DNA of 64,000 bases, from contig CAUSDX010000007.1 of the NCBI GenBank assembly GCA_963530615.1, positions 12,701 through 76,700 of the forward strand, given 5' to 3'. Source of the DNA: JABCPE02 sp963530615. GTDB lineage: Bacteria > Bacteroidota > Bacteroidia > Flavobacteriales > Weeksellaceae. Positions within the stretch are counted from its first letter, which is position 1, and each line of letters begins with the position of its first letter. Below the pieces are notes generated by a model, which was given only the letters and a program-made list of their open reading frames with translations, was not told the DNA's origin and did no database searches. Below, one piece after another: positions 1 through 7,104 of this stretch. The position numbers and the translations under genes are program-made.

Positions 1-1
1 A

Positions 2-850
2 GAATTATATACAGGAATGCAACCAGGAGGACAATTGACAACAACGACAGATGTAGATAATTTCCCAGGTTATCCGAATGGTGTAGAAGGTCCTGAAATG
101 ATGGCGGATTTGCAAAAACAGGCAGAGCGATTTGATACAAAAATACATTATGAAATGATTTCCAAGGTAGAATTTTCCAGAGAAAAAGGAGGAATTCATA
201 AACTTTGGGCTGGCGAAAAAGAAATTTTGGCAAAGACGGTTATTGTATCAACAGGTGCTACAGCGAAATATCTTGGTCTTGAGGATGAAAAAAAATATGC
301 AGGTGGAGGTGTTTCTGCTTGTGCTACTTGTGATGGATTTTTCTATAAGGGAAAAGAAGTAATTGTAGTAGGTGCTGGTGATACCGCAGCAGAGGAGGCG
401 ATTTATCTGGCTAATATTTGTAGTAAAGTAACGATGTTGGTAAGAAAAGACCATTTCCGTGCTTCAAAAGCAATGGTTCATAGAATAGAAAAAATGGCAA
501 ATATAGAGGTGAAATTTAATCATGAATTGATTGGAATAAATGGAGAAAATGGATTAGTAGAAAAAGCAGTAGTTATTGATAATCAATCTCAACAGACTTC
601 AGAAATTCCTGTTCATGGTATTTTTATTGCGATAGGTCATAAACCTAATACAGAGATTTTCCAAGGTCAAATTGATTTAGATGAAAATGGTTATATCATA
701 ACAGAAGGGAAGTCTTCAAAGACTAATTTGCCAGGAGTTTTTGCAGCGGGTGATGTTCAAGATTCTTCTTATCGTCAAGCAATTACAGCAGCAGGAAGCG
801 GTTGTATGGCAGCTATAGATGCGGAGCGTTATTTAGCAGATTTAAGATAA
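2..850 (+). CDS. trxB: Thioredoxin reductase, 5' end cut off by window edge
   Basis: FAD-dependent NADPH:thioredoxin oxidoreductase of the cytoplasm. The reading frame is open from base 2, and the visible part (282 residues) begins within the FAD domain at the conserved GGQLTTTTDVDNFPG stretch, so roughly 30 N-terminal residues with the first GxGxxG motif lie outside. The redox pair is seen as CATC near residues 107-110 of the fragment, followed by the NADPH-binding VVGAGDTAAEEA. The C-terminal FAD motif GVFAAGDVQDSSYRQ is intact and followed by a normal end. A hairpin terminator follows immediately. An internal ATG at 17 is not the true start. Confident family call. Confidence 0.95.
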   Translation, partial: ELYTGMQPGGQLTTTTDVDNFPGYPNGVEGPEMMADLQKQAERFDTKIHYEMISKVEFSREKGGIHKLWAGEKEILAKTVIVSTGATAKYLGLEDEKKYAGGGVSACATCDGFFYKGKEVIVVGAGDTAAEEAIYLANICSKVTMLVRKDHFRASKAMVHRIEKMANIEVKFNHELIGINGENGLVEKAVVIDNQSQQTSEIPVHGIFIAIGHKPNTEIFQGQIDLDENGYIITEGKSSKTNLPGVFAAGDVQDSSYRQAITAAGSGCMAAIDAERYLADLR

Positions 851-854
851 AATA

Positions 855-889
855 AAAAAACTTAGAGAATATTTTTCTCTAAGTTTTTT
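855..889. terminator. Bidirectional terminator between trxB and lptC
   Basis: Perfect 14-bp arms (aaaaaacttagaga / tctctaagtttttt) with a 7-nt loop; T-run on both strands. It overlaps the last codon of the convergent lptC-like gene. Confidence 0.85.
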
Positions 890-1478
890 ATTGTTTAGGC
901 ATTTCTTTAGGATTTATTTCCCCAGAATTATCATAAAAAGTATATTCAGAAAAATCATCTTTGGCGACCATACCATGAGCTGCCACAAATATATTTCCTT
1001 CTTTATCAGAGATAAATACAGTATCTTTTGTATGCATTTGTCTATTTTTTTTATCCCAATAGATAGATTCCATCACGAAAGTTTGCCCTTCATGATTGAC
1101 AACTTTTACATTTCCCTTTGCCTCATAAAATTCTTTTTTTTCTATGAATTTAGCATATTTTGCTTTTAGAGTTCCAGGTATTTTTGGATTTTTTTTATTA
1201 AAAAATTCTAAATATAATCCTTTTTTAGCCTCAATATATGGAGTGTCAATAAATTCATATTCTTCTAAAATAGGAGCTTTAAATTTTATTTTTACAAAGC
1301 CAGAATCTTTTTGTAGAATATCAGCATTGTAAATAATACGAGAGGGGAAATGGAGATTGGAATTTCTTTTATTTGCTTCTGTGATATCCTCTTCGCAAGA
1401 TTGCAAAATAAAAAATATAGCCACGGAAAATACAGCGACTATATTTTTTTTAATATATGTAATTTTTTTTAACTTCAT
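888..1478 (-). CDS. lptC: LptC-like LPS export lipoprotein
   Basis: 196 residues. An N-terminal hydrophobic stretch ends in a lipobox (ILQSC, Cys at residue 28), so this is probably a lipoprotein. The body reads as the beta-jellyroll LptC/DUF1239 fold (YIEAKKGLYLEF ... AKYAKFIEKKEFYEAKGNV ... SIYWDKKNRQMHT). LptC passes lipopolysaccharide from LptBFG to LptA across the periplasm. Bacteroidota versions are usually lipoproteins, unlike the TM-anchored E. coli form. It lies 17 bp downstream of the outer-membrane protein gene on the same strand, a pairing I recall from other Flavobacteriia, so the two are probably co-transcribed. Confidence 0.85.
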   Translation of the reverse strand: MKLKKITYIKKNIVAVFSVAIFFILQSCEEDITEANKRNSNLHFPSRIIYNADILQKDSGFVKIKFKAPILEEYEFIDTPYIEAKKGLYLEFFNKKNPKIPGTLKAKYAKFIEKKEFYEAKGNVKVVNHEGQTFVMESIYWDKKNRQMHTKDTVFISDKEGNIFVAAHGMVAKDDFSEYTFYDNSGEINPKEMPKQ

Positions 1479-1495
1479 GAGAAGAGAAATATAAA

Positions 1496-2761
1496 TTAAT
1501 CGTAGTATTGTTTTTCAAACCATTTGTTAGCAAAATTAATACCTATAGTAAAGTTTAAGAAATTTTCTCTAATTAGATTATTTTTCAATGTTCCTCTTTG
1601 ACCTAATTCTATACCTAAATCTATTGAACTTAATCGGTTGATATTACTTTTTTGAAAAGGAAAAGAGCCTCCAAAAGCAATTCCGTATTTATCAATGCTG
1701 GTATTATTGATGTGTAAGTTTCCTTTTTCAAAAAATGCACCATAGCGATAAGTTACTCTTGAAAAATAGTTTCTAAAATTGTTATAATTTGGTAAATACC
1801 ATCCTCCGACAGAGAATCTATAAGAATCTTGATAGTCAAAAGTTTTATTGAAAGCAGTGGTATTTGTTCCGTTTTTATAATTTAATTGGGTAGAAATAAA
1901 CCATCTTGCTTCATATCCATATCCAATTCCAAAAGAAAATTCTTTACTTAAAATGTTTTTGGTTTTCTGATTGCTTTCAGAGATATTAGATTGATATGTT
2001 TTTGTGTTGTTATAAAGATAATAAGTGCTATTTACGAAAGAACTTTCAAAGTCAGATGTATTTCCGAAAGTGTAAGTAGCTCCAAAAGTTAGTTTCTTAT
2101 TATTTTTTAATCTTTGTTGATAAACAGATCCCACTGTAAAATTGAAATTATTTACATTTACTTGGTTTTCACGACTGTTTATAAGTGTTGTATGGTTGTA
2201 ACTAGTTTCTTCTGTATCATATAGTTTACCAAAGAATAAATTGGAGCGTATCCCTAATGAAAAGGCAGGAGTAAAATGATATCCAAAAGCCATTTGCACT
2301 AGATTAATACTTCCGCTTCCAGTAAAATTTTGCTTTCCTGAAGTTCCATCTGGTAGGTTGATAGATTGGGTTACATTGTAATCTTTAGAACTATAAGGAG
2401 AGTATTTTACCCCAAATTTCAATTTTTTAGAAATAGGAAATGCTAAAGATAGTCCAGAAACATAGGTGGAATGTTTATTATACTTATTTTCGTTTGATTT
2501 TAGATATTGGTTCTCATTGGTCGCCTGAAATTTTAATGATGTCAATTCTAAATTGCTATTTGCAGCAGGGTTTTGGAAATTAAATTGATTATTAAAATCC
2601 CAAACATAAGCAGTGGATATTCCTCCCATAGAAATAGTTTCTATAGAATTATCATATTTCACATCGCCAATTCCATAAGAAGCGTAAGGCGAATTGCCAA
2701 TGGTTTGAGCATTAGCAATACCGTAGGCTGCTATAAAAAGTGAAACAACTAATTTCTTCAT
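1496..2761 (-). CDS. Outer-membrane beta-barrel protein (FadL-like fold, function unknown)
   Basis: 421 residues with a signal peptide cut near residue 18 (YGIANAQ). The mature part is rich in alternating aromatic/polar strands typical of a beta-barrel, starts with a conserved SPYASYGIGD element, and ends in an aromatic-rich strand (WFEKQYYD). No plug, carboxypeptidase-regulatory or TonB-box region is visible. It sits directly upstream of lptC on the same strand. Transport or membrane-structural role is inferred from the fold only; the substrate cannot be told from the sequence. Confidence 0.75.
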   Translation of the reverse strand: MKKLVVSLFIAAYGIANAQTIGNSPYASYGIGDVKYDNSIETISMGGISTAYVWDFNNQFNFQNPAANSNLELTSLKFQATNENQYLKSNENKYNKHSTYVSGLSLAFPISKKLKFGVKYSPYSSKDYNVTQSINLPDGTSGKQNFTGSGSINLVQMAFGYHFTPAFSLGIRSNLFFGKLYDTEETSYNHTTLINSRENQVNVNNFNFTVGSVYQQRLKNNKKLTFGATYTFGNTSDFESSFVNSTYYLYNNTKTYQSNISESNQKTKNILSKEFSFGIGYGYEARWFISTQLNYKNGTNTTAFNKTFDYQDSYRFSVGGWYLPNYNNFRNYFSRVTYRYGAFFEKGNLHINNTSIDKYGIAFGGSFPFQKSNINRLSSIDLGIELGQRGTLKNNLIRENFLNFTIGINFANKWFEKQYYD

Positions 2762-2833
2762 TTTATAAAAATATTGGCAAATATAATGAAATTAAAAAAT
2801 TATAGCATGTTAAAATATGTTATTTATATTGTT

Positions 2834-2866
2834 TTTGATAAAATATCTGAAAAAATATTATCTTTG
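2834..2866 (+). promoter_or_regulatory. Bacteroidota-type promoter of holB, almost leaderless
   Basis: TTTG at 2834-2837, 21-bp spacer, TATCTTTG (TAnnTTTG) at 2859-2866. The start codon chosen for holB begins 4 nt after this element, about where transcription should start. Confidence 0.7.
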
Positions 2867-2870
2867 GAGT

Positions 2871-3989
2871 ATGAATTGGAATGATATTGTAGGACAGAAA
2901 GTACTGATTTCGTCATTAAAAGATGCCATTGAAAATGATAGAGTTGCTCATGCTCAGTTATTTGTAGGTAAGGATGGGTATGGAGGTTTACCATTGGCAT
3001 TAGCATATGCACAAGAGATTTTTAGTCGAGAAAATTCTCATTCGGCATCCAAGGTAGAGACACTTAATCATTTGGATTTGCATTTTAGTTTTCCAGTTTA
3101 TTCGGAGAAAAATGATTCTAAAAGTAAGAGGTTTTTCCAAAATTGGAGAAAGATGATTTTGGAGAATCCTTATGCTTCTTTTCAAGATTTTGGAGAACTT
3201 TTAGAAGCAAAAAATAAACAACTAATCATTTCTGCTTCAGAAGTAGAGGAGTGGGGGAATATATTCAACCTTAAAAGTTATGAAGGAGGGACGAAGATTT
3301 TGATTATTTGGAGAGCAGATAGAATTAATGAATCTGCGGCAAACAAATTTCTGAAATTTTTAGAAGAACCACCTCAAAGGACATTGATATTTTTGTTAGC
3401 TGATAGTATAGAAAATATGCTCCAAACTATACTTTCTCGTTGTCAAATTGTTGAGATCCCTCGTATAAATGATGATGATATTTTTCAATTTTTAACGGAA
3501 AAACTGTCATTAACAGAAGATAAAGCAATGAAAATAGTGCATCAAGCACAGGGTAATTATAATATAGCATTGAAAATAGCAAAAGAGGGGGATATAGATG
3601 AAGAATTTGAAGATTTATTTATCCTCTGGGTCAGAAATGCTTTTCAAGCTAAGAAAAAACCAGAAGTATTAAAAGAAATTATCTTTTGGGCAAGAAATAT
3701 TGCATTATGGGATAGGGAAAAACAGAAGAATTTTTTAAGTTATTGTTTAGAAACTTTTAGATTGGCACTTTTACAAAACTATGGAGTAGAAGAAGTGGTA
3801 TATAGAAAATTGATAAAGAATAATTTTAACTGGGAAAGATTTTCTAGGTATATTCACGGAGTGAATATTGAGACCATTTTAGAAGAAATTTCAGAAGCAA
3901 ATATTCATCTATATAGAAATGCAAATTCAAAAATAGTATGGACAGATTTGGGGATTAAATTAATTAGAAATTTACATAAAAGTTACTAA
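2871..3989 (+). CDS. holB: DNA polymerase III subunit delta'
   Basis: 372-residue clamp-loader subunit. The N-terminus MNWNDIVGQKVLISSLK matches the AAA+ entry motif of DnaX/HolB proteins. The P-loop is degenerate (GKDGYGGL), as expected for the non-hydrolysing delta' subunit, and the sensor-1/SRC region is present (FLKFLEEPP ... ILSRCQ). With DnaX and delta it loads the sliding clamp. Start: an in-frame ATG at 2817 would add 18 hydrophobic residues and lies upstream of the TAnnTTTG element, so I use 2871. This leaves the mRNA with almost no 5' leader. A strong hairpin follows the gene. Confidence 0.9.
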   Translation: MNWNDIVGQKVLISSLKDAIENDRVAHAQLFVGKDGYGGLPLALAYAQEIFSRENSHSASKVETLNHLDLHFSFPVYSEKNDSKSKRFFQNWRKMILENPYASFQDFGELLEAKNKQLIISASEVEEWGNIFNLKSYEGGTKILIIWRADRINESAANKFLKFLEEPPQRTLIFLLADSIENMLQTILSRCQIVEIPRINDDDIFQFLTEKLSLTEDKAMKIVHQAQGNYNIALKIAKEGDIDEEFEDLFILWVRNAFQAKKKPEVLKEIIFWARNIALWDREKQKNFLSYCLETFRLALLQNYGVEEVVYRKLIKNNFNWERFSRYIHGVNIETILEEISEANIHLYRNANSKIVWTDLGIKLIRNLHKSY

Positions 3990-3991
3990 AC

Positions 3992-4021
3992 AAAAACTAG
4001 TATAAATTTATGCTGGTTTTT
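3992..4021 (+). terminator. Terminator after holB
   Basis: Arms aaaaactagtataaa / tttatgctggttttt pair along all 15 positions (three G-U pairs) and are followed by a long T-run. Confidence 0.8.
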
Positions 4022-4091
4022 TATTTTTTTTCTGCTATTTCATTTTACCCTGTTTTGAAAAATCACACAAGAGAATAAAAAAGAGAAAAAA

Positions 4092-4125
4092 TTGGGAAAA
4101 CCATTTGTGGAAGGTGTTTTCCCAA
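4092..4125 (-). terminator. Terminator after tRNA-Leu
   Basis: Arms ttgggaaaac / gttttcccaa; on the minus strand the hairpin is followed by a T-run, so it terminates the tRNA transcript. Confidence 0.75.
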
Positions 4126-4130
4126 TGTTG

Positions 4131-4212
4131 TACCCAGAGCCGGAATCGAACCGGCACGCCTTTCGGCGCTGGATTTTGAGTCCAGTGCGTCTACCAGTTC
4201 CGCCATCTGGGC
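4131..4212 (-). tRNA. tRNA-Leu (anticodon CAA, reads UUG)
   Basis: 82-nt cloverleaf read on the minus strand. The acceptor stem is GCCCAGA/TCTGGGT with a G-U first pair and discriminator A. The anticodon loop is CTCAAAA with CAA at 4176-4178, and a long variable arm typical of class II tRNAs is present. The T-arm contains GGTTCGATTCC. The CCA end is not encoded. It is a single transcription unit with its own promoter and terminator. Confidence 0.95.
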
Positions 4213-4230
4213 TACTCAATAAATCTTTTG

Positions 4231-4261
4231 CAAAGATATGATTTTTTATATGTATAGCAAA
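4231..4261 (-). promoter_or_regulatory. Promoter of tRNA-Leu
   Basis: On the minus strand TTTG (4258-4261), 19-bp spacer, TATCTTTG (4231-4238), ending 18 nt before the tRNA. One of the cleanest consensus matches in the window. Confidence 0.8.
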
Positions 4262-4321
4262 TTTTTTATTAATAAAAAAAGAATAGGGTGGTTAATATTT
4301 TGAAAATCAATAATTTTATTT

Positions 4322-5086
4322 TTAAAAACATATTTCTAGACCATCATAAGCAAGATGAATATTTTGAGGCAGTTCATTTTCTGTTTCTTCATGAAATCCA
4401 ATAAGATGGCTTAAATGAGTAAGATAAGTAGTTTTAGGGTTCAAATTTTGAATGATTTTTAAAATATCAGGTAAAATAAAATGGGCGGGGTGAGGATTTT
4501 CTTTTCGGAGACAGTTAATGATTAAAATATCCAAATCGAGAAGTTTTTCAATTTCTTCATTTGGTATAAAACTCGTATCAGTGAGATAGGCTAAATTTTT
4601 GATTTTGAAGCCTAAAATTGGTAATTGATTATGTAAGACATTGATAGGAGTTATTAAGGTTTTGTCGATATAAAAAGGATTTGTAATATGATGTATATTA
4701 AAAGAAGGGCTTCCTGGATATTTTATTTTGCTAAATGCATAAGAAAATCTTGAACAAATTTCTTTTGCGGTCCTAGGATGGCAGTAAATAGGCATGTTTT
4801 TTTGATTTTCAAAAATGATAGGTCGTAAATCATCTAATCCTATAACATGATCATTGTGTTCATGGGTGATTAAAACTGCATCAATTTTTTTTTCTTGATT
4901 AGATAACATTTGTTGACGAAAATCAGGACCACAGTCGATGAGAAGTTTTTTATTTTCATCAGTAGTGATTAGGGCTGAACAACGTAGTCTTTTGTCTTTC
5001 GGATGTTTGGAAAGACAAACAGGATGGTTTGAGCCAATTACAGGAACTCCTTGAGAAGTGCCAGTGCCTAAAAATTTTAATTTCAT
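4322..5086 (-). CDS. MBL-fold metallo-hydrolase (PhnP/RNase Z-like)
   Basis: 254 residues. The metallo-beta-lactamase signature THEHNDH appears near residue 75, after LIDCGPDFRQQ, with further metal ligands plausible in YLTDTSFI and the C-terminal THLSH. The N-terminal KFLGTGTSQGVPVIG is typical of the PhnP-like branch (phosphoribosyl cyclic phosphodiesterases and relatives). CPKDKR-like cysteine/lysine region (VCLSKHPKDKRLRCS) resembles the zinc-binding insert of PhnP. The specific substrate is not known. It lies downstream of rplT but behind a terminator, so probably has its own promoter. Confidence 0.8.
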   Translation of the reverse strand: MKLKFLGTGTSQGVPVIGSNHPVCLSKHPKDKRLRCSALITTDENKKLLIDCGPDFRQQMLSNQEKKIDAVLITHEHNDHVIGLDDLRPIIFENQKNMPIYCHPRTAKEICSRFSYAFSKIKYPGSPSFNIHHITNPFYIDKTLITPINVLHNQLPILGFKIKNLAYLTDTSFIPNEEIEKLLDLDILIINCLRKENPHPAHFILPDILKIIQNLNPKTTYLTHLSHLIGFHEETENELPQNIHLAYDGLEICF

Positions 5087-5104
5087 GTTTAAAAAAAATT
5101 GTAG

Positions 5105-5135
5105 AAAAAGTCCAGATTATTTAATCTGGACTTTT
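5105..5135 (-). terminator. Terminator of the thrS-rplT operon
   Basis: Arms aaaaagtccagatta / taatctggactttt with a 2-nt centre; T-run on the minus strand, 27 bp after the rplT stop. Confidence 0.8.
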
Positions 5136-5161
5136 ATTGATAACAAAATACGATTCAACAT

Positions 5162-5506
5162 TTATTTTACTTGGTCAACAACAGCCTTAAAAGCTTCTGG
5201 GTGATTCATTGCTAAATCAGCTAAAACTTTTCTATTTAATTCTATGTTGTTCTTTTTAAGAGCTCCCATGAATTGAGAGTAAGAAAGTCCATATTCTCTT
5301 GCTCCCGCATTGATACGAGTAATCCAAAGACTTCTGAAATTTCTTTTCTTCTCTTTTCTGCCTCTATAGGCATATTGCATTGCTTTTTCTACTGCATTTT
5401 TAGCAACAGTCCAAACATTTTTTCTTCTTCCGAAGAATCCTTTAGCTTGTTTAAGGATTTTTTTTCTGCGAGCTCTTGAAGCTACTGCATTTACTGATCT
5501 TGGCAT
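5162..5506 (-). CDS. rplT: 50S ribosomal protein L20
   Basis: 114 residues, full length. N-terminus MPRSVNAVASRARRKKILK and the KGFFGRRKNVW and RRKEKKRNFRSLWITRINA blocks are diagnostic. L20 binds 23S rRNA early in large-subunit assembly and in several bacteria represses its own operon. It is the last gene of thrS-infC-unknown-rpmI-rplT. The 136-bp gap to rpmI is much longer than other gaps in this operon and holds nested inverted repeats (see 5531-5582). Confidence 0.98.
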   Translation of the reverse strand: MPRSVNAVASRARRKKILKQAKGFFGRRKNVWTVAKNAVEKAMQYAYRGRKEKKRNFRSLWITRINAGAREYGLSYSQFMGALKKNNIELNRKVLADLAMNHPEAFKAVVDQVK

Positions 5507-5530
5507 AGTTAAAATTATTTTGTTTTTTTT

Positions 5531-5582
5531 GAAAAGGGCGAATTTTTAATCATTATTAAAAATTACTTAGTTGCTCCTTTTC
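5531..5582 (-). promoter_or_regulatory. Nested inverted repeats in the rpmI-rplT gap, possible L20 leader
   Basis: Outer arms GAAAAGG (5531-5537) and CCTTTTC (5576-5582) enclose a perfect 10-bp stem aatttttaat/attaaaaatt (5541-5550 and 5555-5564, loop catt). The structure would form in the mRNA 24 nt upstream of rplT. No T-run follows on the minus strand, so a simple terminator is unlikely. A regulatory or processing role is inferred only. Confidence 0.4.
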
Positions 5583-5642
5583 AGGGTTAAACTTTTTTGA
5601 ATTATAAATAAAATTCTTATAAACCACAATGATTTATAAAAA

Positions 5643-5840
5643 CTACTTAATTGCTAATTGTCTTAAAACGCTTTTTTCATCTACATTAGCAACATAAGAA
5701 GTCTGAGTAAGGTTTCTCTTTCTCTTCGTTTCTTTTTTTGTTAAAATGTGACTTTTGAAAGCATTTTTTCTTTTGATTTTACCAGTTCCGGTAAGAGCAA
5801 AACGCTTCTTAGCACCTGATTTCGTTTTTAATTTTGGCAT
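5643..5840 (-). CDS. rpmI: 50S ribosomal protein L35
   Basis: 65 residues. MPKLKTKSGAKKRFALTGTG and KRKNAFKSHILTKK are the L35 signature; length is normal. Part of the large ribosomal subunit. It lies 37 bp after the exported unknown protein and upstream of rplT in the classic IF3-L35-L20 order. Confidence 0.97.
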   Translation of the reverse strand: MPKLKTKSGAKKRFALTGTGKIKRKNAFKSHILTKKETKRKRNLTQTSYVANVDEKSVLRQLAIK

Positions 5841-5877
5841 TTTCTTACTTCTTTTATGTTATTTGTTATCAATATTT

Positions 5878-6486
5878 TTATTTACAATGCTTTTCATAAT
5901 AGTCTACAAAAGGCATTGGCGATTCTTTCTCAAAATCTATTTTATCCATATTCTCAATTAATTTAGGGCATCTATCAGCAAAGTATTTTTTCAACCACTT
6001 TTTATTTGCGGCTTCTTCTCCAATGGAGATTCCCAAATTATGTCTAAATACATGGTCTGCTGGCTCATCTTTATACTTAAATAAATAGTCAGTATAGGTA
6101 GTTGGCGGAAGAAGAATACCCCCACTTACACGCTGAGATGGAATATGAACAGTGATGGAGTAAACTGTCAAATCTTTAACTTCTTTTATTTTGAAGACCC
6201 ATAAATTTCTTTTATTCCTAAAATTTACCAATTCTCCAATTGAAGTACTTCCATCGTCATTAAAATAAGTAATTCTCTCCACATTTTCTACAGAAATGAC
6301 TTTTTTCTCAGCTTTTTCATCAGATTTAAATACAGCTTTTTTAGCTTTTCTATTATTTATATCCACTAAAGAATTTAGTAGACCTTTTTCTGTATTTCCA
6401 TCTTTATAAAGAAGTTCAGCTTTATAATATTGGCCATAAGAAAAAGAGAACAATGAAATTGATAAAATAGTAAATAATTTATTCAT
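5878..6486 (-). CDS. Exported protein of unknown function inside the infC-rpmI operon
   Basis: 202 residues; not recognised. A signal peptide (LSISLFSFSYGQ, cut near residue 18) indicates export. The mature part starts YYKAELLYKDGNTEKG and has many charged residues and predicted beta strands (VERITYFNDDGSTSIGEL), which resembles small beta-rich periplasmic/OM-associated proteins of Flavobacteriia. Two cysteines (CPK, HCK) occur near the C-terminus. It starts 12 bp after infC and ends 37 bp before rpmI, so it should be co-transcribed with translation genes. That location is unusual because IF3 and L35 are normally adjacent. Confidence 0.7.
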   Translation of the reverse strand: MNKLFTILSISLFSFSYGQYYKAELLYKDGNTEKGLLNSLVDINNRKAKKAVFKSDEKAEKKVISVENVERITYFNDDGSTSIGELVNFRNKRNLWVFKIKEVKDLTVYSITVHIPSQRVSGGILLPPTTYTDYLFKYKDEPADHVFRHNLGISIGEEAANKKWLKKYFADRCPKLIENMDKIDFEKESPMPFVDYYEKHCK

Positions 6487-6498
6487 AATCTAGTAAAT

Positions 6499-7029
6499 TT
6501 ATTTAGTCTTTTTAGGGCTCATTAGCATTATCATTCTTTTTCCTTCTAATTTAGGCATTTGATCTACTTTTCCTACATGCTCCAATTCTTGGGCAAGTTT
6601 TAGAAGTAGAATTTCTCCTTGATCTTTGAAAATGATTGACCTACCTTTGAAAAAAACATAGGTTTTTAGTTTAGAGCCTTCTTCTAAAAATTTTTCAGCA
6701 TGTTTTTTCTTGAATTGGAAATCATGTTCATCAGTCTGAGGACCGAAACGGATTTCTTTCAAAACTACTTTTACTTGTTTAGCTTTAAGCTCCTTTTGTT
6801 TTTTCTTTTGTTCGTAGAGGAATTTTTTATAATCCAAAATTCTGCAGATATAAGGTTCTGCTTTATCTGAAATTACAACCAAATCTAACTCCTGTTCTTC
6901 AGCCATTTTTAGGGCTTCAGAAGTAGGATAAACTCCTTGCTCTACATTATCACCGACTAAACGAACTTCTTTAGCTCTGATTTTGTCGTTAATCTGATGT
7001 GCATCCTCTTGTTGTTGAGGGCGACGCAT
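6499..7029 (-). CDS. infC: Translation initiation factor IF-3
   Basis: 176 residues from ATG 7029. The N-domain INDKIRAKEVRLVGDN, the linker YEQKKKQKELKAKQ and the C-domain KEIRFGPQTDEHD are diagnostic. IF3 prevents subunit joining and checks the initiation codon. An in-frame ATT codon at 7045-7047, preceded by an A-run, would add six residues (INSKGP) and recalls the AUU start used for infC autoregulation in enterobacteria; I cannot decide between the two, and AAAGG precedes the ATG. It lies 75 bp downstream of thrS. Confidence 0.95.
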   Translation of the reverse strand: MRRPQQQEDAHQINDKIRAKEVRLVGDNVEQGVYPTSEALKMAEEQELDLVVISDKAEPYICRILDYKKFLYEQKKKQKELKAKQVKVVLKEIRFGPQTDEHDFQFKKKHAEKFLEEGSKLKTYVFFKGRSIIFKDQGEILLLKLAQELEHVGKVDQMPKLEGKRMIMLMSPKKTK

Positions 7030-7104
7030 CGGACCTTTGCTGTTAATTTTTTTTAGTGCTATTGTATTAAGTTTTTAAGGTTAATGACTTAATTAAGTAA
7101 TTTT

